This document shows positions 53,501-61,126 of a DNA stretch of 64,000 nucleotides, piece after piece. Source of the DNA: a virus. The notes below the pieces were generated by a model, which saw nothing but the letters and a program-made list of their open reading frames with translations, was not told where the DNA came from and made no database searches. The DNA is taken from positions 1-64,000 of the IMG/VR virus record IMGVR_UViG_3300013131_004463; one strand, given 5' to 3'. Position 1 is the first letter of the stretch. Every line of letters starts with the position of its first letter. The position numbers and the translations under genes are program-made.

Positions 53501-55045
53501 AGATAATGCTGCAGCCTGGGTTCTTAAAGCATTTTGCTCTTTCAATATTCTTAATATTTGATTTTCTACAGATAAAACCGTGACTTGTTTTGCATTAATC
53601 GCTGCAAGTAATTGAGGCTCTTGACTTAAAACTTGATTAATTTTTGTTTGTAATTGAGCTCTAGCCTCAGCTTGTTGATTTATACCTAATAAAGCTTTTG
53701 CTCCAGACGCTGCAAATTTAGATAAATCTAAAGCAAGTTTTCCAATAACAGCAGTAATTAAAACTATTCCAGGACCAGATATAAATGTTGAAAGACCCTT
53801 TAATATACCCTCTCCTAGTCTACCTCCAATACTTTCACTATCTTGACTATTTATAAATTCTAAAACTTTATTAACGCTTTTTAAAACATTCTCTATAGCT
53901 GGTTGAAAAGCTCCAGAGCCTATTGTAGCGCTAAGTTGTGCAGTATTTGCTACAGTTCTATTAAATAAAGCAGCTATAGTTTCGTTTAAAGCTTGATTTC
54001 TTCTAATAGCTTCATCTGTAGATGATGTAGAAGTTTTTAGAGCTCTATCATATACAGAATATTCTTTACCTAGATCTCCTAAGGCAGCTTTTAGGACGTT
54101 AATTTGAAAAACTCCTCCAACACTTTCAGCAACTTGTGCTCTTTGAGAGTCTCCAAGAGTATCAAATGTTACGCCTAATTCTCTTAATATTTGTAGTGCT
54201 GGTAAAGTATTTCCTTCTAAATCTCTTACAGTTATTCCTAAAGATTGAAGTTGATCTAAGACGTCTGTTCTTTGTATTCTTGTAAAAATAGTTTTTAAAG
54301 AATTTCCAATAACTGCACCACCTCTAGCAGTAGTTTGCTGTACGCTAGTAACAATAGCTAATAATTCATCAAAATCAACATTAACATCTTGAGCCGAACT
54401 TCCTACTCGTTTAATTGCTTCTGCAAGATCCGCAGAACTTACGGCAAATGCAGCATCAACATTAGCTAATTTATTAATAATAGCAGTTGAATCTAAAGCT
54501 GATTTACTAAAGCTATTTATCGTTGCAGTCAAAGCTTCTACTGCGCTTAGAGTATCTAAACCGCTAAGACGAGTTAATATAAGAGCATCTCTGGTCCTTT
54601 TTAATGTTTCCTCTGCGCCGAGACCTTGACGAGCAAGTTCTGTTGCAGCTTCTGCTACAGAGCGAAATGATTGGCCGGTATCTTTAGCTATATTAAATAC
54701 TTCTGCACCAAATTTAGCTAGACCTTGGGTAGTCGTATTTAATATAACATTAATATCTGTGAGTGATTTTTGAACATCTACAGTTGTTCTAATTAAATCT
54801 GTAAAAGCTTTTTGTACTGTATAGATTAAACCTGCGCTTGCTCCGAATGCAATAACGCGCGCATTTGATGCATCTAACGATTTTTGAAACTCATTTGCAG
54901 CGCCAGTAATTCTACCTAAAGGCTGAGTAAAATTCTTTTCGTTTAGTCCTTTAAATTTAAAATCACGAGATAACGCATTTTGTATATCTCTTTCGAGTTG
55001 TCTCGTGTCTGCACCTACTGAAATTGTAGCCGAAGTCCTAGCCAT
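47600..55045 (-). CDS. Tape measure protein
   Basis: A 2481-residue protein that sets tail length. Residues about 95-420 are a TP901-type core (RTTVDVQKSLTDINVILNTT, ELARQGLGAEETLKR, RGGAVIGNSLKTIFTRI). Hydrophobic segments follow (GPGIVLITAVIGKLALDL and GALFGPWGIAIGAATGAVLG). Two similar C-terminal blocks (SGTKDDIPAMLSAGEYVIRK and GKDDIPALLMDGEFVMRKQA) occur. Four GFIPN(F/Y) motifs lie near residues 539, 622, 889 and 966. By the usual 1.5 angstrom per residue the tail would be near 370 nm (inference). It ends the minus-strand tail operon, preceded by a GTGTAAT motif and an AAGGAATAAGG ribosome site. Confidence 0.9.
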   Translation of the reverse strand: MARTSATISVGADTRQLERDIQNALSRDFKFKGLNEKNFTQPLGRITGAANEFQKSLDASNARVIAFGASAGLIYTVQKAFTDLIRTTVDVQKSLTDINVILNTTTQGLAKFGAEVFNIAKDTGQSFRSVAEAATELARQGLGAEETLKRTRDALILTRLSGLDTLSAVEALTATINSFSKSALDSTAIINKLANVDAAFAVSSADLAEAIKRVGSSAQDVNVDFDELLAIVTSVQQTTARGGAVIGNSLKTIFTRIQRTDVLDQLQSLGITVRDLEGNTLPALQILRELGVTFDTLGDSQRAQVAESVGGVFQINVLKAALGDLGKEYSVYDRALKTSTSSTDEAIRRNQALNETIAALFNRTVANTAQLSATIGSGAFQPAIENVLKSVNKVLEFINSQDSESIGGRLGEGILKGLSTFISGPGIVLITAVIGKLALDLSKFAASGAKALLGINQQAEARAQLQTKINQVLSQEPQLLAAINAKQVTVLSVENQILRILKEQNALRTQAAALSSTIGASLVTRGVGVKGGQITTKSSGFIPNYSLSEVYGALSGGYKPGKIKEMNISGEGRVIYNSAEKVKKFPGMSQPAIIPPKNSKAGKQYQKDFTNQNGFDPYASDGFIPNFAANPFQQAQRYITEASRSKIDVEELIKKRGYNISPEVRKELDSIKASPALLKKNGPKETVSFKAQNLGIVGVTGRRGAINAQTSFNTLGYQNDPRIIRFEGIQARTLEDLKNSTINSKGAFSTEINKLFVDPLANLANSIFGPISPDPKFKSTLVSNTRKPGINLFPPGAEGSIFEAAVNLGTKRGGALEQAFNQDASQKPFDFEESSPPATSFNSKFGFTPPVIKADAKRTITSEQAREIIDKAYRDATTRPLLPTPRLKNSGFIPNFSALDAAIERELAAGVPSSKIRIGQDNRLTSSYNPLGVGVYNTEDEPNGIKQGIAAQKNINVAKKAGSFSEGFIPNFASPFMQVNPAMVASMAGGGMSSQQAALQYQKTFLADAQKEFRGIVDQLRNQQISLKNANKQVDALALKYNLTNQSATNMNRSLQGVANATKSFNQNVSNLERSAGGFLGLGIGGGRQLRELERIRDTTTGERAQRASEALGRAQQARQAGGARLQTAGIGLSIGAPILAQTIAASRPGDKNAQAAAEGLGTFASFAGAGALFGPWGIAIGAATGAVLGFRKALDIVNDKTGEFAKQAAESLNNLSRFNENVQGFLTSRDQIRGLQTGEIKGTNKDLQRAEKESRASLGRILNDVGPELKDQIINSIESGDEERLREALGRASVIKESTKSIDEFTSKIAQLKKDGNLKNTFDENITAFGMLRTKSGETFAELFSNNEKLIGSLSGYANAVELVSFTTSKGMKDLEKSLADGLPFGDVRDPFGFTNLTSIQNGPKSVMETGMLPFSQEQIDKKIKQMDIAYAEAITRSSQGFGGVFEKYAVPKNYAKLTQGEKENVAIQKLSSDLAAESLKNFNAELDNFVGGLVTSGEITERNSKGIKESIKTILEGDGDPREKIDKVIAKFLELGGSIELAGRAMDNAAKGIFSFTKLSRTLTELFAQGDGTEEGNAKAKARRLAGAEILKQANFAELFKDPQFIQQYSPQTILENLTKSAATKIAEGTQEDLKRTSLITEFSNEFKTELDALAKEGKLTDEQLSKLRVGLDKAGQKASISSNNFDILNSSISDSALRQEAVNKYKAIEADLTQKLNGNVNLLIPALSNAVKSLSVIQQARSGEIFLEEKNSQLIKDSIDSIRSNRFEGLDIEELTTKTTSDYRKEIADLTLQGINSINENTLDDQAKILAKERLKALEQEQLNLIKTQGGLTTRQMADYQSRLKALNASNTSLTNGFNILNTSILDSKRQQDAGNKLQTIRAGLETKYKDNLVKLDLATQAAAENLALLAQSAEGSIFSDEFLSGRQAVREKDIKLGNTKPMDFVDAFTDAFDYNTSTFFRDVQNSTIDTARTIKSEFNNAFLSFANGTENASDAFTKMALNISDKIQQLSLEFASNQIFGSLFGSTSNIFGVNGSEGIGDFFSSLFKSKGGMIKGYSSGGNVTGGSGTKDDIPAMLSAGEYVIRKSAVKKYGPEYLQMLNEGKVQKNFFGGQLVGMPIFQGILGQAIGSLSGGGGGKATISEMPGAVTPTTDLKEKKVKKFANGGEAKFIGANNYRYNDANRPTAGEDVIDERLSIRAIIDENNPQNQRRIDREAALYDYLNYVESVQEENRKAYAENQRINREIRDEYNRQKNAKLRGGLYSFGLGLLGAGMNQFGEMGGFKGIFGAGEALGSKEVRRARPVHDVNLRPADDGNTAYKPTQTAPYSGGRLKFGRASGGYIQGFANGGSSGKDDIPALLMDGEFVMRKQAVNSYGRKFFDDLNTGRVKKFANGGIAGNSLNELNKNIASNPTNNINITVNVANGQAVGETSQDSSQSAQEQNQQKNQEAKSLAALIKNQVIEVITQQQRPGGILRK

Positions 55046-55068
55046 ACCTTATTCCTTTGCTACTATAA

Positions 55069-55075
55069 ATTACAC
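55069..55075 (-). promoter_or_regulatory. GTGTAAT motif before the tape measure gene
   Basis: Minus-strand GTGTAATT at 55075-55069, about 23 bases before the start, with TTTT upstream. The remaining leader holds the AAAGGAATAAGG ribosome site. Confidence 0.4.
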
Positions 55076-55104
55076 AAAATATACTTAATTATGATAGTTT
55101 TAAC

Positions 55105-56118
55105 TTATTTAACACCATGTAATTTCATTAGATCTTCCATACTTAAAACTCCACCCTTTTTTAAAGCCTCTTGATGTAAACTTACACCTTTTTGATTTTT
55201 GTTTATTTTTTCAAGATCTTCTTTGCTTGCTCCAATAATAGAAGTACCTACAGCGCCTTCGCTCTTTTTATTTTCTTTTGAGACGTTTTTATCTAAAACC
55301 TCTTCTAAATTTCTTGAACTTTCTAACCAATCAATTAATTTATCTGGATCTTCGTATAGGTCATCAGAAGGTTTATTCTTTGCTTCAGTTATAATACTCT
55401 TAAAATATCTTGCATATCCAAATACCTCAACTTGATAAAAAGTAAGATGCATAATTGGTTTACCATAAAAATAATAAGGATTATCTTCGCTAATATTGAA
55501 AAGATTTAAATAAAAAGGAGACAACGCTATCTTCTTAAGGTTTTTATCAAAGAAATCTTTATTAAATTCATCATATATTTTTAATATATTTACAATATCT
55601 TTATCTTCTAATTCATCGAATTCGTTTTCGGAAAAATATGTATTTTTTAAATTTTCATCTTTATATAATGAATTCTTTATGTAATATTCATTTATTTTTT
55701 TGTTAGCATAGTCTTCTGCTGTAAATCCAATTAATTCTTTCTTTTCTGATTTTAATTTATTTAATTTTAAATTTTCTTCATTAATTTGAACATTTATGGA
55801 TTTAATTTCTTCACTTCTAAATAATTTTGATTTTGTAGTTTTCAAGTTAGATATATAAAAGCCTATTTTGTCTATCTCTTTGTTTTTTTCTTCTGACCAT
55901 AGTTTTTCTTTAATAATATATTTATCTTGATCTTCTATAGTTGGAAGTCCCCCTTGAATTGCTTTATTTTTAAATTCTTCTTTTTTGTGATCAGCATCGC
56001 CAGAATCAAAACTTGTTTGATGTTTGATGAATATTTTATCTTTACCAAACGCTCTAATAGAATATCCTCTAAGGACATCTATAAAAATTAATCTTAATTT
56101 ATTCTTGTCATGAATCAA
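55105..56118 (-). CDS. Chaperone-region protein upstream of tape measure (337 aa)
   Basis: A charged coiled-coil-rich protein (KLKSEKKELIGFTAEDYANK, NILKIYDEFNKDFFDKNLKK, LSMEDLMKLHGVK). Position between the preceding operon gene and the tape measure is that of tail assembly chaperones, which often appear as frameshift pairs. It starts at TTG 56118, overlapping the upstream stop as TTGA. No known chaperone motif is visible. It could be a second chaperone or another assembly factor. Confidence 0.5.
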   Translation of the reverse strand: MIHDKNKLRLIFIDVLRGYSIRAFGKDKIFIKHQTSFDSGDADHKKEEFKNKAIQGGLPTIEDQDKYIIKEKLWSEEKNKEIDKIGFYISNLKTTKSKLFRSEEIKSINVQINEENLKLNKLKSEKKELIGFTAEDYANKKINEYYIKNSLYKDENLKNTYFSENEFDELEDKDIVNILKIYDEFNKDFFDKNLKKIALSPFYLNLFNISEDNPYYFYGKPIMHLTFYQVEVFGYARYFKSIITEAKNKPSDDLYEDPDKLIDWLESSRNLEEVLDKNVSKENKKSEGAVGTSIIGASKEDLEKINKNQKGVSLHQEALKKGGVLSMEDLMKLHGVK

Positions 56119-56894
56119 GTTGCAACTTCCGCTTTATCATTTTTATCTTCGTCAGAATCAATTAGTTTGACTAATTTTTCAAATTCTTCTTGAGAAGAAG
56201 CTCTTCCAGTATACCAAAAGCTTATCAGGTATACAAATTTCGATAGAGCTTTTCTTTCCCAAGAATCTTCGCTTTTTTCTTCTACTAAATCGTATGCTTC
56301 TAATTTTTCCTCATAAGATGATCCTTTGAATAAATCTTGAAATTTTCCTTCATCGTCTTGCAATTGGCTTAACTGCAAAACCCACCACATAATAGTTTTA
56401 TTTCTAGCTCTATTTTCGGCAGTTTGCTCGAATAGACTTGCTTGAGCAAATTCATAGTCTTGCAATTTTTCTCTTGTTTGCGCGATTTCTTTTATAATTC
56501 TTTTGTATTCACTTTTTTCAGATTCGCTTCTATCTTTTTCTTCTTTTAAAGAAACCCTTTGGAATTCTGTTTGTAATTCAAAGAGTTTAACGTATAGCTT
56601 TGTGTATTCTTCTTTATCAGAATCACTAAATACTCCTCCGTCATTGCTAAATCTTTTAGCTAAAAGAGCTCTAGTTAAAAGGCCAGCTTTAATGCCTTCT
56701 GAAAGACGAACTCCGAAAAATAGCTCCGCTTCATCAAAAAGGCCTCTGCTAGGTTTTTTAATTGATAGCTTTATTGGCGCATTGACTTTTATTTTAGAAG
56801 TAATTTTAACTTCTTCGCCTTTTTCATTTGTAGAAACATCTACTTTTTCGACTTCTTTTTCTTGATTAATAGTAAATTCATACATTGTTTTCAT
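56115..56894 (-). CDS. Possible tail assembly chaperone (259 aa)
   Basis: A highly charged protein. The N-terminal beta region (NAPIKLSIKKPSRGLFDEAE, LFFGVRLSEGIKAGLLTRAL) is followed by long Glu/Lys helices (TRALLAKRFSNDGG; LFELQTEFQRVSLKEEKDRS). It occupies the tail-chaperone slot after the major tail protein and ahead of the tape measure. Ends overlap both neighbours by four bases. No slippery heptamer was confidently seen. Confidence 0.45.
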   Translation of the reverse strand: MKTMYEFTINQEKEVEKVDVSTNEKGEEVKITSKIKVNAPIKLSIKKPSRGLFDEAELFFGVRLSEGIKAGLLTRALLAKRFSNDGGVFSDSDKEEYTKLYVKLFELQTEFQRVSLKEEKDRSESEKSEYKRIIKEIAQTREKLQDYEFAQASLFEQTAENRARNKTIMWWVLQLSQLQDDEGKFQDLFKGSSYEEKLEAYDLVEEKSEDSWERKALSKFVYLISFWYTGRASSQEEFEKLVKLIDSDEDKNDKAEVAT

Positions 56895-57166
56895 ATTTTT
56901 TCTCCGTTATTTTCAACTATTTCATTAAGGTATCTTTTTATTTTACCATAATAGACTACTCCACCAATTGTTTTAATAAATTGGTGTTTTTTATTTTCAT
57001 CCCAATTTTTATAATTATTAATAAAATTAGGATTTTTAAAAATTGTTAAACTAGGTTTTAGTATACCAAAATTATCTTTTAAACTTTTTTGTATGCTTTG
57101 GATAGACAAGTTGCCCTCTATTATCTTATCTACTGGAAAATTATAGTTTATTCTTTTAGGTCTCAT
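56891..57166 (-). CDS. Hypothetical protein (91 aa)
   Basis: A small basic protein (KRINYNFPVDKIIEGNLSIQ, IQKSLKDNFGILKPSLTIFK) in the tail-chaperone region, coupled by ATGA overlaps on both sides. No recognised family. It is perhaps a tail assembly accessory factor. Confidence 0.5.
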   Translation of the reverse strand: MRPKRINYNFPVDKIIEGNLSIQSIQKSLKDNFGILKPSLTIFKNPNFINNYKNWDENKKHQFIKTIGGVVYYGKIKRYLNEIVENNGEKI

Positions 57167-57387
57167 TTTATTGATATATTTAATTTACTGAAACTTTCTT
57201 CTATTTCTCTAATAGCATCATTTGCATTATCGAGAATTCTTTTGCGTATTTTTTGATAAGTTTCATCATTTATATTATAGCCTGAATCACCTAGATCTTC
57301 AAGTATAAAAAAGAAATTTTTATATATATTTGTAATTTTTCTCTTTATCTGAAAAAGAGTAATATCTTTTATAGGATCATTTTCCAT
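57163..57387 (-). CDS. Hypothetical protein (74 aa)
   Basis: A small helical protein (ITLFQIKRKITNIYKNFFFI, ILEDLGDSGYN, NDAIREIEESFSKLN). First gene after the terminator and GTGTAAT motif that follow the major tail protein. It has a strong AAAGGTAAAAG ribosome site. Function unknown. Confidence 0.5.
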   Translation of the reverse strand: MENDPIKDITLFQIKRKITNIYKNFFFILEDLGDSGYNINDETYQKIRKRILDNANDAIREIEESFSKLNISIK

Positions 57388-57425
57388 AATCTTTTACCTT
57401 TATTTTAACCTTTAACCTAAACTGA

Positions 57426-57432
57426 ATTACAC
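57426..57432 (-). promoter_or_regulatory. GTGTAAT motif restarting transcription after the tail tube gene
   Basis: Minus-strand GTGTAAT at 57432-57426, immediately after the terminator, 39 bases before the start at 57387. Confidence 0.4.
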
Positions 57433-57464
57433 AAAAAATAACCCCCGCGAGAAGCGAGGGTTAT
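57433..57464 (-). terminator. Intrinsic terminator after the major tail protein
   Basis: On the minus strand ATAACCC-T-CGC, loop TTCTC, GCG-G-GGGTTAT: an 11-bp stem with one T-G pair, followed by TTTTTT. It is GC-rich against an AT-rich background and works only on the minus strand, since the plus strand has a C-A mismatch. Placement after an abundant structural gene is typical. Confidence 0.82.
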
Positions 57465-57488
57465 TTTATAATTTTATTTAATTATTTA

Positions 57489-58670
57489 TTAGAACTGACC
57501 GTTAATAAATAATCCATTAGTTGTATCTTGAGGACCACCAACTTGAGTACTAAATGTTAATGTAACAGTTTTGTTAGCGCCAATATCAGAACTAAATTCT
57601 TGACTATCTAATCTAGAGCCTTTAAGCTTAAATTTAGCCATAGTCAAGGTAGAGTCTGTTGGACTTTTGATTGTTATTGATGGCTCATAAGTTGTAGAAT
57701 CATTTGCAACTATATTTGCAAGACTTCCGGTTACCATATCTGTTACTTGAGCGTCTACGCTTAATGTAACAGTTAATGGGAAGTCAATCTCTCTAGAGAA
57801 TGCAAACTTATTTCCAAGTTTTTCAATTGGAGTACGAGCAAGATCAAAGCTTAATGTATAGCTTTGAATGTTAATAGCATTAACATCTGCGCCACCAGCA
57901 GTAGTATTACTTAAACTTAATGTAATATCACCTGGACGAAGAGCGCTAATAGTATTTCCATTTGAAATTCCAACATTTTGTAAAGCTTGTGGAAGCTGAT
58001 AATAGTTAGTAAGGGGTAGTCCATTAATTGGGTTAACTGCTGGTACAAAATTACCACTTGATGCTGCCCCGTCTGTGCCAATACCAGTTTGGAAATTCAT
58101 ATTTAATCCTTCAACATTAATTGTAGTTGTTGGGAAATTACCAACAGAAGCTTCTGTTGAATAAGAGGTTATGAATGCATTTCCAATTCCAATAACACCA
58201 TTATTTGGATTTGTATTATCTGTATTACCTACTGCATCTGTTCCTTCTGGAGTTGTGCGGATAAAATAATTTCTTTCATCACTTGTTTTATTTAAGAATC
58301 CAGAGATTGCAGAAATGTTAGAATCTGTACCGCCAGAAACAATTGTGAATCCAAGAATATTTTCATTCGCAAGACTAGCATTAATATAGCTAAAATCAAG
58401 AGCAACAGTTGGATTTGTTAGAATTACGCGATCAATTGCTGCGAGTTGACCGAATTGATTTACGTCTGTGCGATCAACAGTAAAACTATAATTTGCAGTT
58501 TGAATTCTTTGAAGTTGTTTGACTAAGTTACCGCTAATGCGCGCCCAATTATTACCAGCAACAGCGTCATTTGTTCTTGCTCCGTTTGCGTCTTGAAAGT
58601 GAAAACCTGTTGCTGGTGCTGGGCCAGCGTAAAGAGCTTCTGATTGATAAATTATTCTATTTCTAGGCAT
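57489..58670 (-). CDS. Probable major tail (tube) protein
   Basis: A 393-residue beta-rich protein with Thr/Asn-rich even composition (SFTVDRTDVNQFGQLAAIDR, LSFDLARTPIEKLGNKFAF, SREIDFPLTVTLSVDAQVTD, KTVTLTFSTQVGGPQDTTNG). Codons are noticeably richer in G and C at the third position than in neighbouring genes, as for highly expressed proteins, and it has its own promoter motif, a GGAGA ribosome site and a strong terminator. Operon order (connectors, this gene, chaperone-region genes, tape measure) identifies it as the tail tube protein. I have no motif-level proof. Confidence 0.65.
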   Translation of the reverse strand: MPRNRIIYQSEALYAGPAPATGFHFQDANGARTNDAVAGNNWARISGNLVKQLQRIQTANYSFTVDRTDVNQFGQLAAIDRVILTNPTVALDFSYINASLANENILGFTIVSGGTDSNISAISGFLNKTSDERNYFIRTTPEGTDAVGNTDNTNPNNGVIGIGNAFITSYSTEASVGNFPTTTINVEGLNMNFQTGIGTDGAASSGNFVPAVNPINGLPLTNYYQLPQALQNVGISNGNTISALRPGDITLSLSNTTAGGADVNAINIQSYTLSFDLARTPIEKLGNKFAFSREIDFPLTVTLSVDAQVTDMVTGSLANIVANDSTTYEPSITIKSPTDSTLTMAKFKLKGSRLDSQEFSSDIGANKTVTLTFSTQVGGPQDTTNGLFINGQF

Positions 58671-58692
58671 ATTAAATTCTCCATTTATCTTT

Positions 58693-58699
58693 ATTACAC
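58693..58699 (-). promoter_or_regulatory. GTGTAAT motif before the major tail protein
   Basis: Minus-strand AAGGTGTAATAAAG, 22 bases before the ATG at 58670, with AATGGAGAA as ribosome site in the leader. Confidence 0.45.
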
Positions 58700-58723
58700 C
58701 TTATTTTTAGGTTTTTCCTTTTT

Positions 58724-59587
58724 TTATTGATGAGGGTATCTATTTTGGCTTAGTTCAAAATCAATAAAAGCTGTAAAGAGATTAGGATTTAATTTATTAT
58801 AATTATTACTTAATCTATTATCTATTTTAGATATAGTAACATTATCTATATATAAATACTCATAATCTGGCTGTTTATTTGATATTAATTCTTGATAATT
58901 AAAGCAATGTCCAGTGCAGCTCCCAAGCATATTAAATGGCATCTCATTATCATATATTAATGGCACAAGATCCCTAGAAGTATCTCTAAATATGCTAGTT
59001 ACAGCGTCTAATTTAAATATATTATCAGATAATACGATTGCTCTTACATTAATGTTAGTTTTATCTAAACCACCAAAAGCCAAAGGTTCATTTGCTCCGC
59101 CTTGATATTTTAAATATATAACAGGATATGTTTCAAAATTAGGAGCTAGTCCGGTTGGATTTTGATAAGTTTGAGGTTTAAGTTGAAACTGAGTTTCAAA
59201 CAATAAATCCTCTTCTGTTTCACTTGTTAGGTATACATTAAAGTCTTTAACTGCATAATTTCCACTTATAGATGTTGGCGTGCCAGCTATTGGCTGACTA
59301 AAATATAACTGCCCTTGACTAGCATTTATGCCGCTTAGATAGTTTTGTCCTACGGTAGTAAATGTATTATTAATATATACTCCGCTAATAATATTTGCAT
59401 TTGGCACAGATTCGTCAATTACCATCTGTTTAAATGGCGCGCCATAAGTATAATATCCATAATATCTTGTTTCTATTGGCCAAAAATTACTTGAATAATT
59501 AGTAAAAGCTTCTCCTTTAGTAAGTAATTTATTATCAAACCAAAATAGCATACTGGTCATTGCGACGTTATTAAATTGAACTTTCAT
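58724..59587 (-). CDS. Structural protein upstream of the tail tube gene (287 aa)
   Basis: A beta-rich protein (MTSMLFWFDNKLLTKGEAFT, YYTYGAPFKQMVIDESVPNA, QNYLSGINASQGQLYFSQP) with Trp and Tyr clusters near the N-terminus and a Cys pair (SCTGHCFNYQELI). Likely a tail terminator, neck or tail-tube-end protein given position; not assigned to a family. It starts one base after the connector gene on the minus strand. Confidence 0.5.
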   Translation of the reverse strand: MKVQFNNVAMTSMLFWFDNKLLTKGEAFTNYSSNFWPIETRYYGYYTYGAPFKQMVIDESVPNANIISGVYINNTFTTVGQNYLSGINASQGQLYFSQPIAGTPTSISGNYAVKDFNVYLTSETEEDLLFETQFQLKPQTYQNPTGLAPNFETYPVIYLKYQGGANEPLAFGGLDKTNINVRAIVLSDNIFKLDAVTSIFRDTSRDLVPLIYDNEMPFNMLGSCTGHCFNYQELISNKQPDYEYLYIDNVTISKIDNRLSNNYNKLNPNLFTAFIDFELSQNRYPHQ

Positions 59588-59588
59588 T

Positions 59589-60170
59589 TTATTTAAAACT
59601 TCCTATAAAATTTTTGTATAACAAGCTAAAGTATTTTGCTGGTTTATAAGATGCTCTTCTAACTTTATTCTGACTTTGTATGCCTCTTCCAGATCTGCTT
59701 GAAGAAAACATAAGTCCATATAAATAATTACTAAATCCAGATATACCTTTTTCTATACTCTTTAACCAACTATTGCCGCCTTCAAAAGGCATTGGTGTAT
59801 AAGCTTGAAGTTCTTCTAAAGAAGGCGAAGAGACTCTAAAATTAAATATTCCATCTTTAAATTCGCCTTTTTCTATTCTTGTGTTTTTATCTATTAAATC
59901 TGTAAGATCTTCTATAGGTTTTTCGCCCTGATTAAATCCTATAAAAGTGTATAAATTTCCTTCTCCATTTAAAGTTCTTGAAATATTTTCAGAATCTGGT
60001 CCATTCATTAATTCTTGAGAAATTGGATGATTATTTATGTTATTTAAATATTCTTTTTTTTGATCTTCTAAGATTTTATTAGCAATAATATTAGCTTCTT
60101 TTTCTAAAGATCTTGCTTTAGTTTTAGATATTTCATCTTTAAGGATTAATCTGTTAATTCTACCAGCCAT
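59589..60170 (-). CDS. Head-tail connector-region protein (193 aa)
   Basis: A protein with a charged helical N-terminus (RINRLILKDEISKTKARSLE, ANIIANKILEDQKKEYLNNI) and a C-terminal WLKSIEKGISGFSNYLYGLM and basic RRASYKPAKYFSLL end. The order of short genes before the tail tube gene suggests a tail completion or stopper protein. It overlaps the preceding gene by one base. Confidence 0.5.
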   Translation of the reverse strand: MAGRINRLILKDEISKTKARSLEKEANIIANKILEDQKKEYLNNINNHPISQELMNGPDSENISRTLNGEGNLYTFIGFNQGEKPIEDLTDLIDKNTRIEKGEFKDGIFNFRVSSPSLEELQAYTPMPFEGGNSWLKSIEKGISGFSNYLYGLMFSSSRSGRGIQSQNKVRRASYKPAKYFSLLYKNFIGSFK

Positions 60171-60607
60171 TATTTTGTTTCCTCTAAATAGTATTGATAG
60201 TAAGTATTATTCAAATATTTTCTTACTCCTGCTGTGGTAATTTGATTAAAAGTTTTGCCATCTAATTGAATATTTATTACTTTGCCTTGATCCATGTAAT
60301 CTCTTGCGTCTTGTTTAACTACTAAAGTGATAATACCACGAGCGATAGACAATCTAACATCCGCTAATATATCTTCGCTTTGTTTTTTATTATAAGATAT
60401 TCTACCTTTGAAAGTAGCTTGAACAGGAATATAATTATAAGCTTCTGGTACAGATTGAGTATCATAGCCGAATAATGGTGTGGTTGCAGGAGAAACAAGA
60501 ACTTTAATTGGTTCTTTGTTTACGGTGAACTCTCTAGAAAAATAATCAAAGAATTTATCAAACTCTTTAGAGAATTTATCTGCTACGCTGGGATCTATAA
60601 AGCTCAT
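60170..60607 (-). CDS. Head-tail connector-region protein (145 aa)
   Basis: A protein with a beta-barrel-like middle (EPIKVLVSPATTPLFGYDTQ, IPVQATFKGRISYNKKQSE, RGIITLVVKQDARDYMDQGK, INIQLDGKTFNQIT), resembling head-tail stopper (SPP1 gp16-like) proteins in layout. Located second in the minus-strand connector group. Tentative. Confidence 0.5.
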   Translation of the reverse strand: MSFIDPSVADKFSKEFDKFFDYFSREFTVNKEPIKVLVSPATTPLFGYDTQSVPEAYNYIPVQATFKGRISYNKKQSEDILADVRLSIARGIITLVVKQDARDYMDQGKVINIQLDGKTFNQITTAGVRKYLNNTYYQYYLEETK

Positions 60608-60609
60608 TT

Positions 60610-61119
60610 TTAACCAGCATTATATACTGTGCGAATATTATATAACGCATCTCTTTCTGAGTTGTAAGATCCTGCTATAGTATCATCTCCAGCGACTTGT
60701 AATGGAGACGCTTCATTTATATTATATTTATCAACTAAAGACTTTAATTCTTCATGCTCCTGCTTACGGATTTGATAAAAGCTTTTTAAGACTTCATTAG
60801 TATTTAGTTTTTGTACGCTGCCAAAATCATCTTTGATTGAAGTATAATCAGCAGAAGCAAGGCTACCAATACTCTTTATTTTAATATCAAAAAAGTATAT
60901 GGAATACATTTTTTTAAATATATATTTTTGTACATCTGTAAGACTTGGACTAATTTCTAAAGTTGAACTATCAATTACAAACTCTATATTCAAAAGATTT
61001 CCAAGACCACCAATATTTCTTCTTACCCAAGCAGCAATCGCAGCTATACTAAAATCGCTTGGTTCGCCCATTTCTTCATATATTTCTTGCGCAATAGATG
61101 GTACGGTATTAATAATCAT
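60610..61119 (-). CDS. Head-tail adaptor-like protein (169 aa)
   Basis: A helical protein (SIAQEIYEEMGEPSDFSIAA, IAAWVRRNIGGLGNLLNIEF, LTDVQKYIFKKMYSIYFFD) with the length and helix layout expected of an SPP1 gp15-like adaptor. It is the first gene of the connector-to-tape-measure operon, preceded by a GTGTAAT motif and AAGGT ribosome site. Confidence 0.55.
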   Translation of the reverse strand: MIINTVPSIAQEIYEEMGEPSDFSIAAIAAWVRRNIGGLGNLLNIEFVIDSSTLEISPSLTDVQKYIFKKMYSIYFFDIKIKSIGSLASADYTSIKDDFGSVQKLNTNEVLKSFYQIRKQEHEELKSLVDKYNINEASPLQVAGDDTIAGSYNSERDALYNIRTVYNAG

Positions 61120-61126
61120 ACCTTAA

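Noticed and set aside
56115-56118. Programmed frameshift joining the two chaperone-region proteins
   Set aside because: The overlap is a TTGA stop/start junction with no convincing slippery heptamer, so simple coupling is the better reading.
50424-56865. Plus-strand ORFs inside the tape measure and chaperone-region genes
   Set aside because: They are shadows of long minus-strand genes, have biased composition and lack ribosome sites.
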